From positions 992,001 through 1,056,000 of the forward strand of contig NZ_JACHJP010000002.1 in assembly GCF_014203715.1 (NCBI RefSeq): DNA of 64,000 nt, given 5' to 3'. Made by a program: the position numbers and the translations under genes. The notes under the pieces were generated by a model. That model was given only the letters and a program-made list of their open reading frames with translations, was not told the origin of the DNA and did not search any database. This DNA comes from Streptosporangium saharense (GTDB lineage Bacteria > Actinomycetota > Actinomycetes > Streptosporangiales > Streptosporangiaceae). Positions 39,786 through 48,116 of the stretch are shown here, in pieces (position 1 is the stretch's first letter; the number at the start of each line of letters is the position of its first letter).

Positions 39786-40212
39786 CGGCCATCCATTCTC
39801 GGAGTCGAACAATTCACCGGAACAACACCTGAACGTCCGCGACACCGCACCGTCATCGACCGACGGTCCCCGAATTCCCCGTTCGCGACCCAACAGGGAG
39901 GCACCCCTTGATTCTCATGAACTCCAGGAAAATTTCCAGAGAAGGATGATCTGTCGTTAGTGCATCGTTATAGTGCTCTATCAGGTGACACGAGTGACTC
40001 ACGAGACTTATAGCGAAATATCATATTTGACGGACATATCATCTGAACATCGCGGTCGGAAGCGCCGATCTTGCGCTTTCCATGGCGATATCCCCATCCT
40101 CATATCATGAAATTTCTGGATATTCGGACGGATCCTAACGAGAGTTCCGGGAACGCTCCAAACACAGCCGCCAATAATTTACGGAACACGAATCCCGTAA
40201 TACGTCGAAATA
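39786..40212. other. gene-free, AT-richer intergenic stretch
   Basis: This 427-base gap contains no supported gene. From about 39940 to 40210 it is visibly richer in A and T than its surroundings. It holds a small inverted repeat GGAAA-A-TTTCC (39927-39937) and several ATATC-type words. It is probably regulatory or a remnant of foreign DNA; I see no transposase, tRNA or attachment-site signature. Confidence 0.55.
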
Positions 40213-40764
40213 TCAGGAATAGGCGGCGACGACACCGACGACGATGCCCGCGAGAGAGACGGCCGTCAGCAGACACCCGGCCATCAACGCCGGACGGCGG
40301 CCACGCCGTACCCGGAAGACATGGAGCAGCACATAGGGCAGGAAGCCCAGCACCCCCACACCGAGGAAGGGCAGGGTCAGGGCGGCCAGGACGCCCGAGG
40401 TGCCCGCGGGGACCGCGCGGTCGCCCTCCGGGGTGAGCTGGGCGCGCCTGACGTCGCCGACCGTCGAGTCGGGCGAGGCGGCGACCGCCACCTTCTCACC
40501 GGTACGGTCCAGGACGAAGCTGCCCCTGCAGTCGTAGCGGCCCTTGCCCAGCGAGGCGCACGAGACGACCGTCAGCGTTCCCGGGGAGCCGGTCCTTCCC
40601 GTGGCGAGCTTGAGGTCCTCGACCGCGAAGACGAAGGGCGCCACACCGAGCACCACCCACAGGATCATCAGGATGGCCATCCCCACCGGCCCCGGAGAGC
40701 GGCCGGGGCCCGGCGAGGGCACCGGCTGGAAGGCGTCGGCGAGGTTGTCGAACACGTCGTTCAT
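40213..40764 (-). CDS. uncharacterised membrane protein
   Basis: A 183-residue protein. After a cytoplasmic proline- and glycine-rich N-terminus come a membrane segment (about 29-48), an extracytoplasmic domain of about 75 residues, and two further membrane segments (about 123-145 and 155-180). The outer domain has two cysteines (VVSCASLGKGRYDCRG) that could form a disulfide. No family is recognised. The ATG at 40764 is chosen over one six codons upstream because the peptide then begins with a normal polar MNDVFD leader. Confidence 0.6.
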   Translation of the reverse strand: MNDVFDNLADAFQPVPSPGPGRSPGPVGMAILMILWVVLGVAPFVFAVEDLKLATGRTGSPGTLTVVSCASLGKGRYDCRGSFVLDRTGEKVAVAASPDSTVGDVRRAQLTPEGDRAVPAGTSGVLAALTLPFLGVGVLGFLPYVLLHVFRVRRGRRPALMAGCLLTAVSLAGIVVGVVAAYS

Positions 40765-40820
40765 GGGACCAGCGTGGACCACGTCACTTGTGGCCCACCT
40801 GACACCCGCTTGAGCCGGTT

Positions 40821-41573
40821 TCAGGGAAGGTCGCGGGCCTGTCTCGCCTCAGCCTCCGCGGCGTCCAGCTTGGCTGCCTCCTCCGGGGTCGGGGCGGTGC
40901 CGCCGAGGTGGTGGGGCTGCCACCACACACCCGGCGGGATCTCCGGGTAGGTCCGCTGCGCCCGGTCGAGCAGCTCGGTCATCCGCCCGCGCAGCTCCGC
41001 GGTGACCGCGTCGTAGTCGTCACCCCGCTTGGGCTCCAACGGCTCGCCGACCAGGACCGTGATCGGCACGTGCCGCTGCGTCAGCCGCCGGGGCTGCCCC
41101 TTGGTCCACAGCCGCTGGGTGCCCCACAGGGCCATCGGGATCAGCGGCACCTTCGCGGCCACGGCCATCCTGACCGCGCCGTTCTTGATCTCCTTGACCG
41201 TGAAGGACTGGCTGATCGTGGCCTCGGCGAACACCCCGACGACCTCGCCCGACTTGAGCGCCTTCAGCGACGCGCCGAACGCGGCGGCCCCCGCGTTCCT
41301 GTCCACCGGGATGTGGTGCATACCGCGCATCAGCGGACCGGAGATCCGGTGGTCGAAGACATCCTTCTTCGCCATGAAACGGACCAGGCGCTTGGCGGGC
41401 AGGGCGGCCAGGCCCGCGAAGATGAAGTCCAGATAGCTGATGTGGTTGCTGGCGAGCACCGCGCCGCCGGTCCTCGGGATCCGCTCCGCGCCCTCGATGT
41501 GGATCTTGAGGTCCAGCGCGCGGAACAGGGTCTTCGCCAACCCGATGACCGGGGGGTACACGATCTCAGCCAT
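40821..41573 (-). CDS. PlsC-like 1-acylglycerol-3-phosphate acyltransferase
   Basis: A 250-residue lysophospholipid acyltransferase family protein. The catalytic HxxxxD block appears as SNHISYLD (about residues 42-49). Following motifs are FMAKKDVF, HHIPVDR and FAEATISQS, the last corresponding to the glycerol-phosphate-binding FPEGTRS with an unusual A-T pair. An extra C-terminal tail is Ala/Glu-rich. It would acylate lysophosphatidic acid at the membrane. The ATG at 41573 gives the normal length; the frame extends far upstream without sense. It is divergent from the dihydroxyacetone kinase operon. Confidence 0.87.
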   Translation of the reverse strand: MAEIVYPPVIGLAKTLFRALDLKIHIEGAERIPRTGGAVLASNHISYLDFIFAGLAALPAKRLVRFMAKKDVFDHRISGPLMRGMHHIPVDRNAGAAAFGASLKALKSGEVVGVFAEATISQSFTVKEIKNGAVRMAVAAKVPLIPMALWGTQRLWTKGQPRRLTQRHVPITVLVGEPLEPKRGDDYDAVTAELRGRMTELLDRAQRTYPEIPPGVWWQPHHLGGTAPTPEEAAKLDAAEAEARQARDLP

Positions 41574-41679
41574 GGCTGAACCGTACCTCAGTCCTCCCCT
41601 CTCCCAGCACTCCCGTCCCGGCGAGAGGTTCGACGCCGCCGTGCTTGCCACCACGCGGGAGCGGGAACAGCTAAGAAAC

Positions 41680-42672
41680 GTGAAGAAGCTCATCAACAGC
41701 GCAGAAACGGTCGTCACGGACGCGCTGCGCGGGCTGTCCGCCGCACACCCCGGTCTGCGGGTCGATCCCGACGGCCGGACCGTCTCCCGCTCCGGGGGTC
41801 CCACCCCGGGCAAGGTCGGGCTGGTCTCCGGCGGGGGCTCCGGTCACGAACCGCTGCACGCGGGCTTCGTCGGGTACGGCATGCTCGACGCGGCCTGCCC
41901 CGGCGAGATCTTCACCTCCCCGGTGCCCGGCCAGATGGTCACCGCGACCGCCGCGGCCGACGGCGGCGCGGGCGTGCTCTACGTCGTGAAGAACTACACC
42001 GGGGACGTCCTGAACTTCGAGCTGGCCGCCGACCTGTGCGCCGAGGAGGGCGTCGAGATCGCCAGCGTGCTCGTCGACGACGACGTGGCCGTCCGCGACT
42101 CCCTGCACACCGCGGGCCGCAGGGGCACCGGGGCCACCGTCTTCGTGGAGAAGATCGCCGGAGCCGCGGCGGAGGGCGGCGCGTCACTGGCCGAGGTCAC
42201 GCGGGTCGCAGAGGAGGTCAACGCCAGGAGCCGCTCCTTCGGCGTCGCGCTGAGCGCCTGCACGACCCCCGCCTCCGGCAGGCCGACCTTCGAACTGGGC
42301 GAGACCGAGATCGAACTGGGCATCGGCATCCACGGCGAGCCGGGGCGCTCCCGCTCCACCATGCGCGACGCCCGCGAGCTGGCCGCCATCGCGCTCGACG
42401 CCGTCGACGAGGACATGCCGCTCTCCGGTGACGCCCTGGTCATGGTGAACGGCATGGGCGCCACCCCGCTCATCGAGCTCTACGTCGTCTTCGCCGAGGT
42501 CGCGGAGCAACTGGCGGGCAGGGGCGTGCGGGTCGCGCGCAGCCTGGTCGGCGACTACGTCACCAGCCTCGACATGCGGGGGTTCTCGGTCACGGTCTGC
42601 CTGCTGGACGAGGACCTCACCCGCCTGTGGGACGCCCCGGTCGAGACCCCGGCCCTGCGCTGGGGCCGCTGA
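41680..42672 (+). CDS. dhaK: dihydroxyacetone kinase subunit K
   Basis: A 330-residue substrate-binding subunit of the PTS-dependent dihydroxyacetone kinase. It holds dihydroxyacetone covalently as a hemiaminal on a histidine, here His218 in GIGIHGEPG. SGGGSGHEPLHAGFVG near 48-63 is the other conserved substrate-site stretch. The GTG at 41680 gives the family's usual KKLINS beginning; earlier starts in the frame lie in the region opposite the acyltransferase. Its stop overlaps the dhaL start (TGATG). Confidence 0.95.
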   Translation: MKKLINSAETVVTDALRGLSAAHPGLRVDPDGRTVSRSGGPTPGKVGLVSGGGSGHEPLHAGFVGYGMLDAACPGEIFTSPVPGQMVTATAAADGGAGVLYVVKNYTGDVLNFELAADLCAEEGVEIASVLVDDDVAVRDSLHTAGRRGTGATVFVEKIAGAAAEGGASLAEVTRVAEEVNARSRSFGVALSACTTPASGRPTFELGETEIELGIGIHGEPGRSRSTMRDARELAAIALDAVDEDMPLSGDALVMVNGMGATPLIELYVVFAEVAEQLAGRGVRVARSLVGDYVTSLDMRGFSVTVCLLDEDLTRLWDAPVETPALRWGR

Positions 42673-43313
42673 TGGACACCGCCTTCCTCACCCGCTGGAT
42701 CGCCGGGATCGCCGACGCGGTGCGCGCGGAGCGGGACCGGCTCACCGAACTGGACGCCGCGATCGGCGACGCCGACCACGGCGCCAACCTCGACCGGGGC
42801 TTCGGCGCCGCCGTACAGGCCCTGGCCGACGATCCCCCGGCCGCTCCCGGCGCCCTGCTGCGCCTGGTGGGCGGCACCCTGATCAGCAGGGTCGGCGGCG
42901 CCTCCGGCCCCCTGTACGGCACGGCGTTCCGCGAGGCGGGCAGATCCCTCGGTTCCTCCGGGGAAGCTTCCGAGGTGTCCCTCGCCGACCTGGCCCGCGC
43001 GCTCAGGGCCGGGCTCGACGGGGTCACCCGGCTGGGGTCGGCGGCGGAAGGCGACAAGACCATGGTGGACGCGTTCGCCCCGGCCGTCAGGGCGCTGGAG
43101 ACTGCCGTGAGCGCCGGGGCCGGGGAGCGGGAGGCGTTCGAGGCGGCGGCCTCTGCGGCCCTCGCGGGCGCGGAGGCCACGGTCCCGATGGTGGCCCGCA
43201 AGGGCAGGGCCAGCTATCTCGGTCCCCGCAGCGCGGGCCACGAGGACCCCGGCGCCGCCTCCTGCGCCCTCATCTTCGCCGCCCTGTGCACGGCCGACCA
43301 GGGACACGGGTAG
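42672..43313 (+). CDS. dhaL: dihydroxyacetone kinase ADP-binding subunit L
   Basis: The protein has 213 residues. DhaL holds a permanently bound ADP that is phosphorylated by DhaM and passes the phosphate to dihydroxyacetone on DhaK. The magnesium-ADP site is visible as LDAAIGDADHGANLDRG with Asp28, Asp33 and Asp35, and the GDKTMVDAF block lies near 131-139. It begins one base inside the dhaK stop and is followed by dhaM after 6 bases. Confidence 0.95.
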   Translation: MDTAFLTRWIAGIADAVRAERDRLTELDAAIGDADHGANLDRGFGAAVQALADDPPAAPGALLRLVGGTLISRVGGASGPLYGTAFREAGRSLGSSGEASEVSLADLARALRAGLDGVTRLGSAAEGDKTMVDAFAPAVRALETAVSAGAGEREAFEAAASAALAGAEATVPMVARKGRASYLGPRSAGHEDPGAASCALIFAALCTADQGHG

Positions 43314-43319
43314 GCGCCG

Positions 43320-43691
43320 ATGGTCGGCATCGTCCTCATCTCCCACAGCGGGCCGCTCGCCGTGGAGGTCGCGGCGCTGGCCGCCCAGATCTGCGGCACC
43401 GCCGTACCCCTGGCTCCCGCGGGCGGCACACCCGACGGCGGCCTGGGCAACAGCACCGAGCTGGTCGCCGAGGCGATCTCCCGGGTGGATCAGGGAGACG
43501 GGGTGATCCTCGTCCCCGACCTCGGCGGCTCGGTCCTGACCGCCCGCCTCTTCGAGGCACCCGAGGTCGTGGTCGCCGACGTGCCGTTCGTCGAGGGCGC
43601 CGTGGCGGCAGCCGTCTCAGCCAGCACGGGAGCCCCGCTGCGCGCCGTACTGGCCGCGGCGGAGGAGGCCAGAACCTTCCGCAAGCTGTAG
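43320..43691 (+). CDS. dhaM: dihydroxyacetone kinase phosphotransfer subunit M (EIIA-man-like)
   Basis: A 123-residue PTS EIIA domain, with the phosphorylated histidine as His9 in LISHSGPLA and the GGSVLTARL segment near 61-69. It has only the EIIA domain, without the HPr and EI domains fused in some DhaM proteins, so it must receive phosphate from the general PTS proteins encoded elsewhere. With dhaK and dhaL it completes a phosphoenolpyruvate-dependent dihydroxyacetone kinase. Confidence 0.92.
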   Translation: MVGIVLISHSGPLAVEVAALAAQICGTAVPLAPAGGTPDGGLGNSTELVAEAISRVDQGDGVILVPDLGGSVLTARLFEAPEVVVADVPFVEGAVAAAVSASTGAPLRAVLAAAEEARTFRKL

Positions 43692-43695
43692 GGCT

Positions 43696-43737
43696 GTCCG
43701 GTGAGGTCCCACGTGGGGGAACGGGACCTCACCGGAC
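43696..43737. terminator. bidirectional hairpin terminator
   Basis: Perfect 15-base arms GTCCGGTGAGGTCCC (43696-43710) and GGGACCTCACCGGAC (43723-43737) separate the dha operon from the convergent lipoprotein gene. Confidence 0.9.
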
Positions 43738-43742
43738 TTCTC

Positions 43743-44234
43743 CTACTTGACGAGCTTGCCGAGTGCTCCCTCGTACTCCTGGGCGTCCATCGGCATCAGC
43801 TCCTTCGAGACCCGGACCACGACCGGACCCTTCACGTAGCTGTACTCGGCGAGCGTCGGAACCTTCTCCGCGCTCTCCTTCAGCAGGTTGGCCCGCACCT
43901 CCGCGTCCCCGGCCGTGGCGAAGACCTCGACGCTGCCGCCGAGGCTCACGTCACCCTGCTTGGCCCCGGGAACCTTGGTGGCGTCGACCCGCTCGTCGGT
44001 GAAGGAGGCCTTCGAGGTGTAACCGTTCGGCTTGCCGAGCAGCTTGTTCGGGTCGTTGGAGGCGGTGTAGGTGACCGTGAGGGTCACGGGCAGACCCTGT
44101 CTGGCCAACGCCTCGACCATCTGGGTGGCGTTCATGGTGGTGGTCGGGGCGCTCGTGCAACCCGCGATGGTGAAGATCAGCAACCCGGCGGAGACCGCCG
44201 TGCCCATTCGTCGCTTCTGGGGGGTTTTGAACAT
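43743..44234 (-). CDS. small lipoprotein of unknown function
   Basis: A 163-residue exported protein with a basic start, a hydrophobic stretch and the lipobox IAGC (about 23-26), so it should be anchored on the outer membrane face. The rest is a mixed alpha/beta domain of about 130 residues without recognisable motif. It has no operon partner and ends at the terminator shared with the dha operon. A LacI-type palindrome lies 17 bases upstream of its start. Confidence 0.72.
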   Translation of the reverse strand: MFKTPQKRRMGTAVSAGLLIFTIAGCTSAPTTTMNATQMVEALARQGLPVTLTVTYTASNDPNKLLGKPNGYTSKASFTDERVDATKVPGAKQGDVSLGGSVEVFATAGDAEVRANLLKESAEKVPTLAEYSYVKGPVVVRVSKELMPMDAQEYEGALGKLVK

Positions 44235-44250
44235 ACCCTTATCTTCGTTT

Positions 44251-44260
44251 GGAGCGCTCC
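44251..44260. promoter_or_regulatory. LacI-type operator-like palindrome
   Basis: GGAGCGCTCC is a perfect palindrome in TGGAGCGCTCCCC context, close to the GGGAGCGCTCCC operator of CebR-like LacI regulators. It sits between the lipoprotein start and a 250-base stretch without a supported gene, up to 44509. Confidence 0.4.
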
Positions 44261-44509
44261 CCTCATTACACGAACGACATCATCGGTTCCAGAACGTGTC
44301 CTTCACCGCTCCGGGAGAACGCTCCCTGGACCTCACAGCGTGGCGGATACTCGGTCGAACCGACTTGCGCACGGCCTTGCCGTTCCTGTGCCGACACGAC
44401 GGAAGAGCGGCACACGGCGGACCCTCTGACCGAGCCGACGCCGGAAAACGTCCATCTCCTGAAGGAACCAACCCGCGGTCTCCCGGGCCCCTTGGTACCG
44501 TCCCCAAAT

Positions 44510-45466
44510 ATGCGGATTCTTGTCCTCGGCGGCACACGCTTCGTCGGCCACGCCATCGTGGAAGCCGCTCTGCGCTCCGGCGCCGAGGTGACCCTGTTCG
44601 GCCGGGGCAGGACCGGGCCCGGCCTGTTCCCCCACCTGACACGGCTCCTCGGCGACCGTGACACCGATGACTACGCGGCGCTGCGCGACGGCACGTGGGA
44701 CGCGGTCGTGGACGTCAGCGGCTACGTGCCACGCCACGTCGCGGGGGCGATGGACGCGCTCCGGGACCGCGTCGGCCGCTACCTGTTCATCTCGAGCCAC
44801 GCGGTCTACCGGCGCACGGGCCTGGGACCGGGCTCGGACGAGGACACCCCGCTCCGGCCGCAGGTGCGCGACACCGAGGAACGCGACGACGACACCTACG
44901 GCCCGCTCAAAGTGGCATGTGAGAACGACGTGGTGGCCCAGTACGGCTCGCGGGCGACGATCGTGCGACCGGGAAAGGTCGCCGGACCACACGACCCGTC
45001 GGACGCGTTCACGTACTGGGTGCGACGCGCCTCACACGGCGGGCCGGTGGCCCTGCCCGCCGACCCCGCGCAACCGGTGCAGATCATCGACTCACGCGAC
45101 CTGGCCCACCTGGTCGTACGGCTGCTCGCCGACGAACGCCCCGGCGCGTTCAACGCGGTGGGACCCGCCGAGCCGACCACGCTCGGAGCGCTCATCGAGA
45201 CCTGCGCGCGGGTGGCGGGCACCGAGGTCGAGATCGTCCCGGTGCCACCCGACACCGCGCCCCCGCTGTTTCCCCTGGTGCGACCGAACTGGCCCACCCA
45301 GCAACGCAGCTCGACCCGGGCCCGCGCGGCGGGCATGCCCTCGACCCCGCTGGAGGTCACGGCCACCGACGTCCTGACCTGGGACCGCGACCGCGGCCAA
45401 CCCCCTCTCCAAGCAGGCTTCTCCCCCACAGAGGAACGCGCCCTCCTCACCCAACAGGGCCGGTAA
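44510..45466 (+). CDS. NAD-dependent epimerase/dehydratase family protein
   Basis: A 318-residue extended SDR. The nucleotide site GGTRFVGHA is at 7-15, directly after the first strand RILVL. The catalytic Ser/Tyr region is SSHAVYR (about 101-107) with YGPLK (about 134-138) giving the Y-xxx-K pair. GTRFVG-type members act on nucleotide sugars or, in mRNA-binding-like branches, on other substrates; no substrate is evident. The ATG at 44510 places the nucleotide site where the family has it. No ribosome site is visible, so a leaderless transcript is possible. Confidence 0.82.
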   Translation: MRILVLGGTRFVGHAIVEAALRSGAEVTLFGRGRTGPGLFPHLTRLLGDRDTDDYAALRDGTWDAVVDVSGYVPRHVAGAMDALRDRVGRYLFISSHAVYRRTGLGPGSDEDTPLRPQVRDTEERDDDTYGPLKVACENDVVAQYGSRATIVRPGKVAGPHDPSDAFTYWVRRASHGGPVALPADPAQPVQIIDSRDLAHLVVRLLADERPGAFNAVGPAEPTTLGALIETCARVAGTEVEIVPVPPDTAPPLFPLVRPNWPTQQRSSTRARAAGMPSTPLEVTATDVLTWDRDRGQPPLQAGFSPTEERALLTQQGR

Positions 45467-45540
45467 CACCGAACACGTGAAGTTGTCGGACCTCGCTGCC
45501 ATGATCCTCGCGTTCGTCGCTCTCGCGGGAAGGCAGGAGA

Positions 45541-46107
45541 ATGGGCAACGCCACGGCGGCAACCTATGAATGGCTCTGCCAGGAGTTCAGCGACGACGTC
45601 GGAGAGACATGGCTCTTCGCTGGTTTCGTCCGCAACCTGTCCCCGGAAAACGCCCTGCGACGCATCGGCGTCACCCCAGGCCCTCTGGGGGAATCCGGAT
45701 TCGGCGTCATGGCCTATGCGGCCGACGGCGGAACCGTCCTGATCGAGTACGGCTGGGCCGGTGTCGTCTACAACCGCGATACGCCGTTGTCAGAGGGCAC
45801 GGCCGCGGCAGCGGTGCGGGCGACCGTGAACAACGACGACTTCACCTACTCTGTCGGCGGCCGCCTGGTCACCACGTTCGGTCTGTACTCCTACCGCTTC
45901 CGGGAGGGTTCCGGCCCCGACCTGCTCCAGGCCGACCTTCGGGCGCTTGGCATGAACCTCGACGACGAATGCCCCGAGTTCCCGGATGATCCCGTCTCCA
46001 GCGCCCTCGCCCTCGCCGAACGGGCCACAGGCGTCCACCTGTCCCGCGCCCACTACGCCGCCCCCGCCCTGATCGGCCCCACCGACCACCTGTATCCCTC
46101 CTGGTGA
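45541..46107 (+). CDS. DUF6461-like hypothetical protein
   Basis: A 188-residue soluble protein. The pattern TWLFAGFVRNLSPENALRRIG followed by an IEYGWAGV strand and a TFGLYSYRF strand resembles the actinobacterial DUF6461 group, which has no known function. The ATG follows GGCAGGAGA. It stands alone, with a small TTCACCA/TGGTGAA hairpin after it. Confidence 0.65.
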   Translation: MGNATAATYEWLCQEFSDDVGETWLFAGFVRNLSPENALRRIGVTPGPLGESGFGVMAYAADGGTVLIEYGWAGVVYNRDTPLSEGTAAAAVRATVNNDDFTYSVGGRLVTTFGLYSYRFREGSGPDLLQADLRALGMNLDDECPEFPDDPVSSALALAERATGVHLSRAHYAAPALIGPTDHLYPSW

Positions 46108-46129
46108 GGCCCCCGCATGACATTCTTCG

Positions 46130-46147
46130 TTCACCACACCTGGTGAA
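46130..46147. terminator. small hairpin, possible terminator
   Basis: TTCACCA (46130-46136) and TGGTGAA (46141-46147) form a 7-base stem with a 4-base loop downstream of the DUF6461-like gene. Confidence 0.4.
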
Positions 46148-46203
46148 GCCGAAATCCTCGGCGCTGTAATCTCGGCCCATCTCTCACATGATGAGGAGCC
46201 GCC

Positions 46204-46422
46204 ATGTCCTCCGAAGAGTTGGTCATCCTTTTCGGGATTTCCTACAGGCCCATAGCCGCCTTGCTCATGGGCGTTGGCCTCATTGTCCTCAGCCTCGGCG
46301 TCATCTCCGCGCTCCTCCTCGTTCTTTTCACCCTGTGCCGCCGACTTCTCGACCTCAGACGAGGACCCCTGTCGAGGAAAAGCCATGAGCGGAAAGACTT
46401 CGTGCTTGAGTGGATGAAGTAG
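46204..46422 (+). CDS. small membrane protein
   Basis: A 72-residue protein. One long or two short hydrophobic helices cover about residues 7-46 (LMGVGLIVLSLGVISALLLV is the core), and the C-terminal 25 residues are strongly charged and basic. ATGAGGAGCC before the ATG is a good ribosome site. No family is recognised. Confidence 0.55.
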   Translation: MSSEELVILFGISYRPIAALLMGVGLIVLSLGVISALLLVLFTLCRRLLDLRRGPLSRKSHERKDFVLEWMK

Positions 46423-46562
46423 AGACCCCGGCCGTCTGATCAGCGGGACGGTAGTCCACCCACCGGTGCGACGGTGTGCGTTCCGTCGCCTTCACAGCGC
46501 CATATGACAGTTCCGTTCTCCGTGTCGGCGTGCAGGCCCAGGTCGTGCGTCGGACAGACAGG

Positions 46563-47063
46563 TCACACCCGCCAGGTCCTCTCCATGACCGCCTCCTGGG
46601 TGGCGTCCGCCACGGACCAGAGGGCATCGTCCTCGGGCCTGATGCAGTTGCCCTGGCACGTGCCCTCGAACTCCACCCATGCCATGCCCATGACGTCCCA
46701 GTCGGGAAGGACCATCTGAAGCGTCCCGGCGATCCCCGAGGCGCGGACGTCGCGTTCCACGACCTTCAGCGCCTCCTCGAACGGCGCCAGCAGTCCCGGT
46801 TCCATGGCGAAGGTCGACCGGAAGCCGGTTTCGTCAAGAAGCGCTTCACCCAGCCTGACCAGGTCGGCGACCGTCAGTTCGACGGCGAGGCGTTCGAAAA
46901 GTTCCCGGGTGGCAGAAGTGGACACACCCCGCTCCTCCATCAAGCAGGCCAACTCGACGAGAAGGTCGGCTTCGAGCCCACCGTCACGCAACGCCGTGTA
47001 GACATGGGCACCCAACTCGCCAGCAGCCTGGCGGAGTTCGTCGGTCTGCGCATAGGAATGCAT
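46563..47063 (-). CDS. hypothetical helical protein
   Basis: A 166-residue acidic protein, mostly helical by composition, with two cysteines in the GTCQGNC segment near 133-139. I do not recognise a family. It begins at ATG 47063. The region between it and the tRNA (47064-47269) shows nothing I can support as a gene. Confidence 0.5.
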   Translation of the reverse strand: MHSYAQTDELRQAAGELGAHVYTALRDGGLEADLLVELACLMEERGVSTSATRELFERLAVELTVADLVRLGEALLDETGFRSTFAMEPGLLAPFEEALKVVERDVRASGIAGTLQMVLPDWDVMGMAWVEFEGTCQGNCIRPEDDALWSVADATQEAVMERTWRV

Positions 47064-47269
47064 TCCGCAGTGTCTCCTGCCCCACGGATCCCGGCAAGCA
47101 ATATTTCACTCACCATCGACGAATATCCGCTGATCTCCAGCCGAAATCAGAGAGCCAATGCCCCAGAACTCATCCCTGTTTATACGGGTTGCACTTCGAA
47201 AATCAGTATCGTAAAACGCGAAAAGGGTGCCTCCCTTATGGAAGACACCCTCACCGACCAGTGAGAATC

Positions 47270-47346
<77 letters not shown>

Positions 47347-47547
47347 GTTGGTTATCCTGCAGAATATTGGAAGAAATTCCAGCGGCATTAATGCTGTAAA
47401 ACAACCGCCATCCCGATCACTCTGCGGACACCGCTGAAGCCTAGCGTAGATCGGGAGTGAGCGCGAAGCGGTATGACCCACCCCCGGCGCCCGGTCCGCA
47501 TGCCGTACGGCCCGGCATGGACGCGGGAGCCCACGCCGAAGAGGTGA

Positions 47548-47569
47548 ATCGGGATGTGTAGTATCCCGG
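47548..47569 (+). promoter_or_regulatory. inverted repeat over the Rrf2 gene start, shared with the MFS gene
   Basis: CGGGATGTGTAGTATCCCG (47550-47568) has CGGGAT/ATCCCG arms and contains the ATG at 47554. A related sequence, CGGGATGTCTGATGTCTCG (48113-48131), lies in exactly the same register over the start of the following MFS gene. This looks like a common operator or a common translation-control site. Confidence 0.5.
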
Positions 47570-48051
47570 TTATGGTGATGGGTGAGGGTGTCGAGTGGGG
47601 GTTGCACTGCTGTCTGGTCCTGGCGTGGATGGGGGATCAGGGGCCGGTGGCGACGGGGCGGCTGGCGGAGGTGTTCGAGCTGCCGCCGGAGTACCTGAAG
47701 AAGCGCCTCCAGCCGTTGGTGCGGGCGGGGATCCTGTCCTCCTCACCGGGGCCACGCGGCGGTTACGCGCTGGCGCGGGTTCCGGAAGAGATCAGCCTCA
47801 TGGACGTGGTCGCGGCGATCGAAGGGCGGCAGGACGCGTTCCGGTGCACCGAGATCCGGCAGCGCGGCGCCGGGGCCGAGGCACCGGCATCCGAGTTCGC
47901 CCGCCCGTGCGGGGTCGCGCAGGCGATGCGCAGGGCGGAGCTGGCGTGGCGGCGGGAACTGGCCGCGCAGACTCTGGCGGACCTGATCGCGGTGAGCCCC
48001 GCGACGGCCCCGGCACGGGTACGCCGTTTCTGCGGGAGCCCCTCCCGCTGA
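47554..48051 (+). CDS. Rrf2 family transcriptional regulator
   Basis: A 165-residue regulator. GEGVEWGLHCCLVLAWMG followed by the winged helix-turn-helix (VATGRLAEVFELPPEYLKKRLQ, about 33-54) and the GILSSSPGPRGGYALAR wing are typical of Rrf2. Downstream of the helix-turn-helix are cysteines in FRCTEIRQ and RPCGVA, two rather than the three that hold the Fe-S cluster in IscR. The start at 47554 is supported by AGAGGTG 7 bases before it, although ATG codons at 47572 and 47578 are possible. The MFS gene after it is the likely target. Confidence 0.87.
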   Translation: MCSIPVMVMGEGVEWGLHCCLVLAWMGDQGPVATGRLAEVFELPPEYLKKRLQPLVRAGILSSSPGPRGGYALARVPEEISLMDVVAAIEGRQDAFRCTEIRQRGAGAEAPASEFARPCGVAQAMRRAELAWRRELAAQTLADLIAVSPATAPARVRRFCGSPSR

Positions 48052-48075
48052 CCACATGAATGTCCGCATGAAAAC

Positions 48076-48095
48076 GCCCGGCCGGTCAGCCGGGC
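48076..48095. terminator. hairpin between Rrf2 and MFS genes
   Basis: GCCCGGC (48076-48082) and GCCGGGC (48089-48095) with a 6-base loop. It may end the regulator transcript or act as an mRNA element between two co-transcribed genes. Confidence 0.5.
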
Positions 48096-48116
48096 TCTCT
48101 TGGAGGGTAAATCGGG

